From: Cyclospora cayetanensis
Lineage: Eukaryota > Apicomplexa > Conoidasida > Eucoccidiorida > Eimeriidae
NCBI RefSeq assembly: GCF_002999335.1
Contig: NW_020312750.1
Span: 1 to 64,000 of the forward strand
DNA: 64,000 nt
Reading direction: 5' to 3'
This document shows, one piece after another, positions 60,713 through 64,000 of this stretch; within the stretch, counting starts at the first letter, position 1, and each line of letters starts with the position of its first letter. Below the pieces are notes generated by a model that searched no databases, was not told the origin of the DNA, and saw only the letters and a list, made by a program, of their open reading frames with translations. A program made the translations under genes and the position numbers.

Positions 60713-62849
60713 GTGTGCTTCTCTACTCATGAAACGGCAGCTGCACAAACATTTGCAGCAGTCGCCGCCATATGCGGGGGGGGCTTCACCCGTCTGTCCT
60801 TTACGATAGGCAGCTAGTAGAGAATGGGCTACTCTTGCTTTGCAGCAGCAGCAGCAGCCGGAGCTGCAGTAGGGGACCTTCTTGTTTTGCTTCCACGTGT
60901 ACATAGACTGCCCTTTTTGTCTTATTTCTCGAGGTGTATGTACACCTCGAGAAATAGTGGGCAGCAGCAGTAGCAGCACTGCACTGCACACGCCGCGTGC
61001 TTTTCCCCAGGTGGCCCTTGGGGTCCTGGGAACGCGACGTGCGGCCTTCCTTCTTTGTGCCTTTTAAAGAATTTGTTGCTGCGGCTTTCCCAGATGGACT
61101 CGGATAAAGCGTTTGCATGCACACAAGCGCCTGAGCGCCTAGCTCCGAATACATAAATTTAGGGGGCTGCTGCGCTTTAAACTGTGGGAACTGCCGTTTG
61201 CGGAGCAGGAACCGCCGGTGATCTGCTCCCCTTCTATGCACATATGAAAGGAAGGCAGCGACTTGTCTATACTTTGAACTATTTCTTATCCGTTCATCAG
61301 TTGCCGTGGCGGGCTGTTAGCTGTTACCTACCACACGGTGTTGCTATCGCTGCTGCCAGCTGAGGGAGCTACCTCAGTGCGAATCCGTGGCTCAAAGGGT
61401 AAAGCACACAATGGAGGAGCAGGGATGAGCTGAGGGTATGGCGTGGCGTCATTCCGCTCAGAGATAAGGCCGCTGGGGTCACCTCTTGACACACTCAGTG
61501 TCTCTTGAGAGAGGGATTCATCGAGGGGGCAAGGGAGAGGCAGGAGGAAGGAGGGGGGGCGTCAGTGAAGTTTAGGACTCTGATGAAGCTGTAGCCGTTC
61601 ATCGTGAAGGCGTAGCGAGGAAATAATCAGCGCGTTTTACTGTGCTTCGACTTGGCCTCTTCCTGCGTGTGCAAGCCGTCGGTAGATGTCTTTCGGAGGA
61701 TGATGTGAGCGCCGTCCTCACGTTCTGTGTCTTATTCGCGATTCAGTCTCACCCTGCTCTTCCCTTCGTGTTCCCCGTGCATGCGTGCCGGGCGTCCTTG
61801 GCGCTAGTCGCTCGCGTGCATGCGATCTCTGCCAGCCTCCCGCTGAATCGCGGGAAGAGGCCCCTAGAAAAACACGTCGCTAGTTGGGTAGGCGTGTGGG
61901 CAGTAATGCCATCTACGTGCCTAGGAAGCACCCGCACAAACGGAGTATACAGCAGACATCCCAAGAGCGCTCACGCGGCAGGGAACTAGCGGGACGTAAG
62001 GCAACCAGCTGACTATCTAGCTAGGGAGCTTGCTAGGTATGGTGGGCCTTTACCAGCTAACTGAGCAGCATTACACTTCTCTAGAGCCCGCCCAGCAAGC
62101 GCTCTGAAATTTTTCGCGGAAGCGGAGACAGCGGGCGTAACGGAGAGTGGAGAGGAGCTGGCGGCTCTCTGGTGTGGAACTGGTCAGGCATATTTTGCAG
62201 GAGGCGGGGTCCTAGCAATGAAGCACCACGGACTGAGATGCGAGCAAACGTATCACTGGCGGTGCGGCCTTGTTGCTAGCGGCTTTTCCCGACAATAACG
62301 CCCGTTGAGAGCTTATTCCGTTTAAGGACTCTTACAAAGATGCTTCTTAGGTCTCCCAGCAGTCGTCAGCAGAAGTGCACCACAGCCACTTGGCTGCATC
62401 TACGTCCGAGGCAGAAACTGAAGAGAGACTGCTGCTGCTGCTCTCTGCGCTGCTGCTACAGGATTTGTCGTCGCCATCTGGCCCCGAAATCTGCTCTGTG
62501 TATCGTTCCGCTGAATCTGCGGCGACAGAGCACACACAACCACTCCGTCCTCCCGCATCCTCACGGAAGCACATGCAGCAGCAGCAGCAGCCTGTACAGC
62601 TGCTTCTAAAGGCTGAAGCAGCAGCAGCAACAGCGGCACCGCCTCACAGCTTGACACACCCTGCTTCTTCCTCGACCTGCGACTTGCGCCTTTCATAGAG
62701 AGCCTGCGAATACAAGCGCTGCCACACCACTCCTACGCTGCATGTCCACCTTCCTCAGACATGCCGTGTGCTGCAATCGCTACTCCTGAGGCCAGCCCAC
62801 GCCAGGTAGAGAAGTCGGAAAAAAAACTCAGCAGCAGCCGAGCGGAGCA
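60713..62849. other. Intergenic, with a perfect hairpin
   Basis: No confident gene. It may hold the last exon of the Snf7-type gene (a TTTGCAG acceptor followed by CAG codons at about 60844). A plus-strand frame near 62375-62698 is open, Gln/Ala-rich at its end, and may be an exon of an undetected gene, but it has no ATG or clear partner. A perfect inverted repeat at 60923-60956 is listed separately. Confidence 0.5.
60923..60956. repeat. Perfect 16-bp inverted repeat, 2-base spacer
   Basis: TATTTCTCGAGGTGTA, spacer TG, then TACACCTCGAGAAATA. It contains two CTCGAG sites. It lies just downstream of the Snf7-type gene, between CAG-rich stretches. Confidence 0.93.
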
Positions 62850-64000
62850 TCAGACGAATCCATACCGCGCAAACAACTTGGACAAGACTTTGTACAATGG
62901 CGGCGTCTCCTGCTGCTGCACGGGCAGCGTTTGGTGCTGCTGACTCTTCGAAGCCTCCACACTCTCCCTCTGAGTCGGGGGAGCAGCTTCCTCATCATCA
63001 ACTCGCTCTGCAGCCTGTTCTGCAGTCTGTGCTGCTGCTGAAGCCGCCTGGGAAGGCTGCATAACCCGTGCAGCATAAGCTCCTACGGAGGCAGCAAGTG
63101 CTGTAACGACATCGTCAGTTTCCCTGCGAACGGGTGCTGCTCTCGAATCGTGCAAGTTCAAGGCTTCTTCCTTCGATTCTTCAGTGCTCCAATCCTCCCT
63201 CTGCGAACTCCGGCCTGCCGCTGCTCCAGATTCTGCTACCGCGCAAGAGGAGATTCGCCGAGCGCCTCTTTGACTCTGCTCGACAGACGTTTCAAGGGCT
63301 GCGAAACCATGTGACGCAGTCAGCGCAGTGTGTGCTGGCTCTGCTGCTGCTCCTGCACCAGCAGCAGTGAATTCTGGGAATGCATCCGATGGCGCTGCTG
63401 CCGCAGTTGGCTGCCTCAGGCGCAGCCTTCGCAAGACCGCCAAAAACGCAGAACACGACGCCTCATCTTCTTCAGTGTCAGCCCCTCCGGAAACCTCCGC
63501 ACCACATGCAGCTGCATCCGCTGCCGTTGCATCCGTGGAAAAAACTGACGGCGAAGTCGCCGTCCAAAGAAGGCCTGCCCAGCCCTTCACAGGTCCAGTG
63601 CGCCACTCCCCTGCGCGCACACTCTCTTACCTCGAGCTGCCGAGATGCAGCCCTTCCCCACCCCTCCAGAGGCTTTCTATCTCCGTTAACCTCTGCTCTA
63701 CCCCTTGCCTTTCTCGGGCGCATAAAGAAGGCCCCCCCCACGAAGACTGCATCAAGATTCCACGCAGCAGAGGCATGACAAGGATACCAGCAGCAACCCC
63801 CAACCTGCGACTTGCCCCTCCCTTTCCCAGCTCCGAGAGCCGCTGCTTCGTCTGGCTGTGCCCATGCAGCCGGATCCTTCTGCTGCTCGCGCTGCCGCTG
63901 CAGCAGCTCCTGCTGCTCGAGCAGGGCATGCATGAGCAGCAGGTGTGGCTGGAAGCTCGCGGGACTGCCGGCAGCAGCAGCCGCTGCAGCCGCTGCTGCA
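62850..64000 (-). CDS. Ala-rich protein of unknown function, 5' end outside the window
   Basis: The terminal exon ends with a stop at 62850 and is open upstream to about 63620; its acceptor is uncertain (candidates near 63484, 63515 or 63548). The preceding exon ends at 63806 (AAGTCGCAG followed by GTTGGG) and stays open to the window edge, so the gene is partial. The upstream exon starts with poly-Ala, then PHLLLMHALLEQQELLQRQR, a Gln/Leu helix. The terminal exon is Ala/Glu/Ser-rich, disordered in appearance, with a more structured end (PPLYKVLSKLFARYGFV). No domain recognised. Confidence 0.6.

Overview
The window reads as nuclear DNA of an apicomplexan of the coccidian type, most like Eimeria. 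Three things point there. Several genes are split into many small exons with GT-AG introns. Exons, but not introns, are packed with CAG-type repeats that give long Gln, Ala and Ser runs (homopolymeric amino-acid repeats). An intron-rich gene for the MEP-pathway enzyme IspG carries a signal-plus-transit-like N-terminus, as expected for an apicoplast protein. The species is an inference; no marker gene that would fix it was seen.

Layout. 1-2787: GA-rich simple repeat and unassigned sequence with two exon-like segments. 2788-9049 (-): ispG/gcpE in 11 exons. 9447-11585 (+): a leucine-rich-repeat protein. 12086-16826 (-): the selenocysteine-specific elongation factor eEFSec. 17449-23424 (+): a DEAH-family RNA helicase. 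23425-27223: mostly empty, repeat-poor sequence with one possible secreted-protein gene. 27224-28597 (-): a 310-residue coiled-coil protein I do not recognise. 30454-36002 (-): translation termination factor eRF3. 36003-40195: repeat-poor, no confident gene. 40196-56002 (+): one giant gene, about 4,805 residues in six exons, full of Gln/Ala/Ser/Leu tracts and exonic minisatellites. 59015-60712 or beyond (+): an Snf7/CHMP4-type ESCRT-III protein with a Gln-rich tail. 62850-64000 (-): the 3' part of an Ala-rich protein that runs off the right edge.

Gene models were built by hand: conserved protein motifs were located in each frame, then joined at splice sites whose phases agree. For ispG, eEFSec, eRF3 (exons 1-11), the coiled-coil gene and the giant gene the summed exon lengths keep the reading frame throughout, which is internal support for the models. 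Functionally the genes are mixed: plastid isoprenoid synthesis, two translation GTPases that both act at stop codons (eEFSec recodes UGA, eRF3 terminates), an RNA helicase and membrane remodelling. No operon logic is expected here. Neighbours are arranged in divergent pairs (ispG/LRR, eEFSec/helicase) and a convergent pair (LRR/eEFSec).

Simple-sequence repeats are partitioned: TG/CA/TA and GA types lie in introns, CAG types in exons. The repeat-poor stretches around 23.4-30 kb, 36-40 kb and 56-59 kb contrast sharply with the repeat-rich gene blocks, in keeping with the alternating repeat-rich/repeat-poor segments described for Eimeria chromosomes. No CRISPR array, rRNA gene, convincing tRNA gene or complete mobile element was seen.
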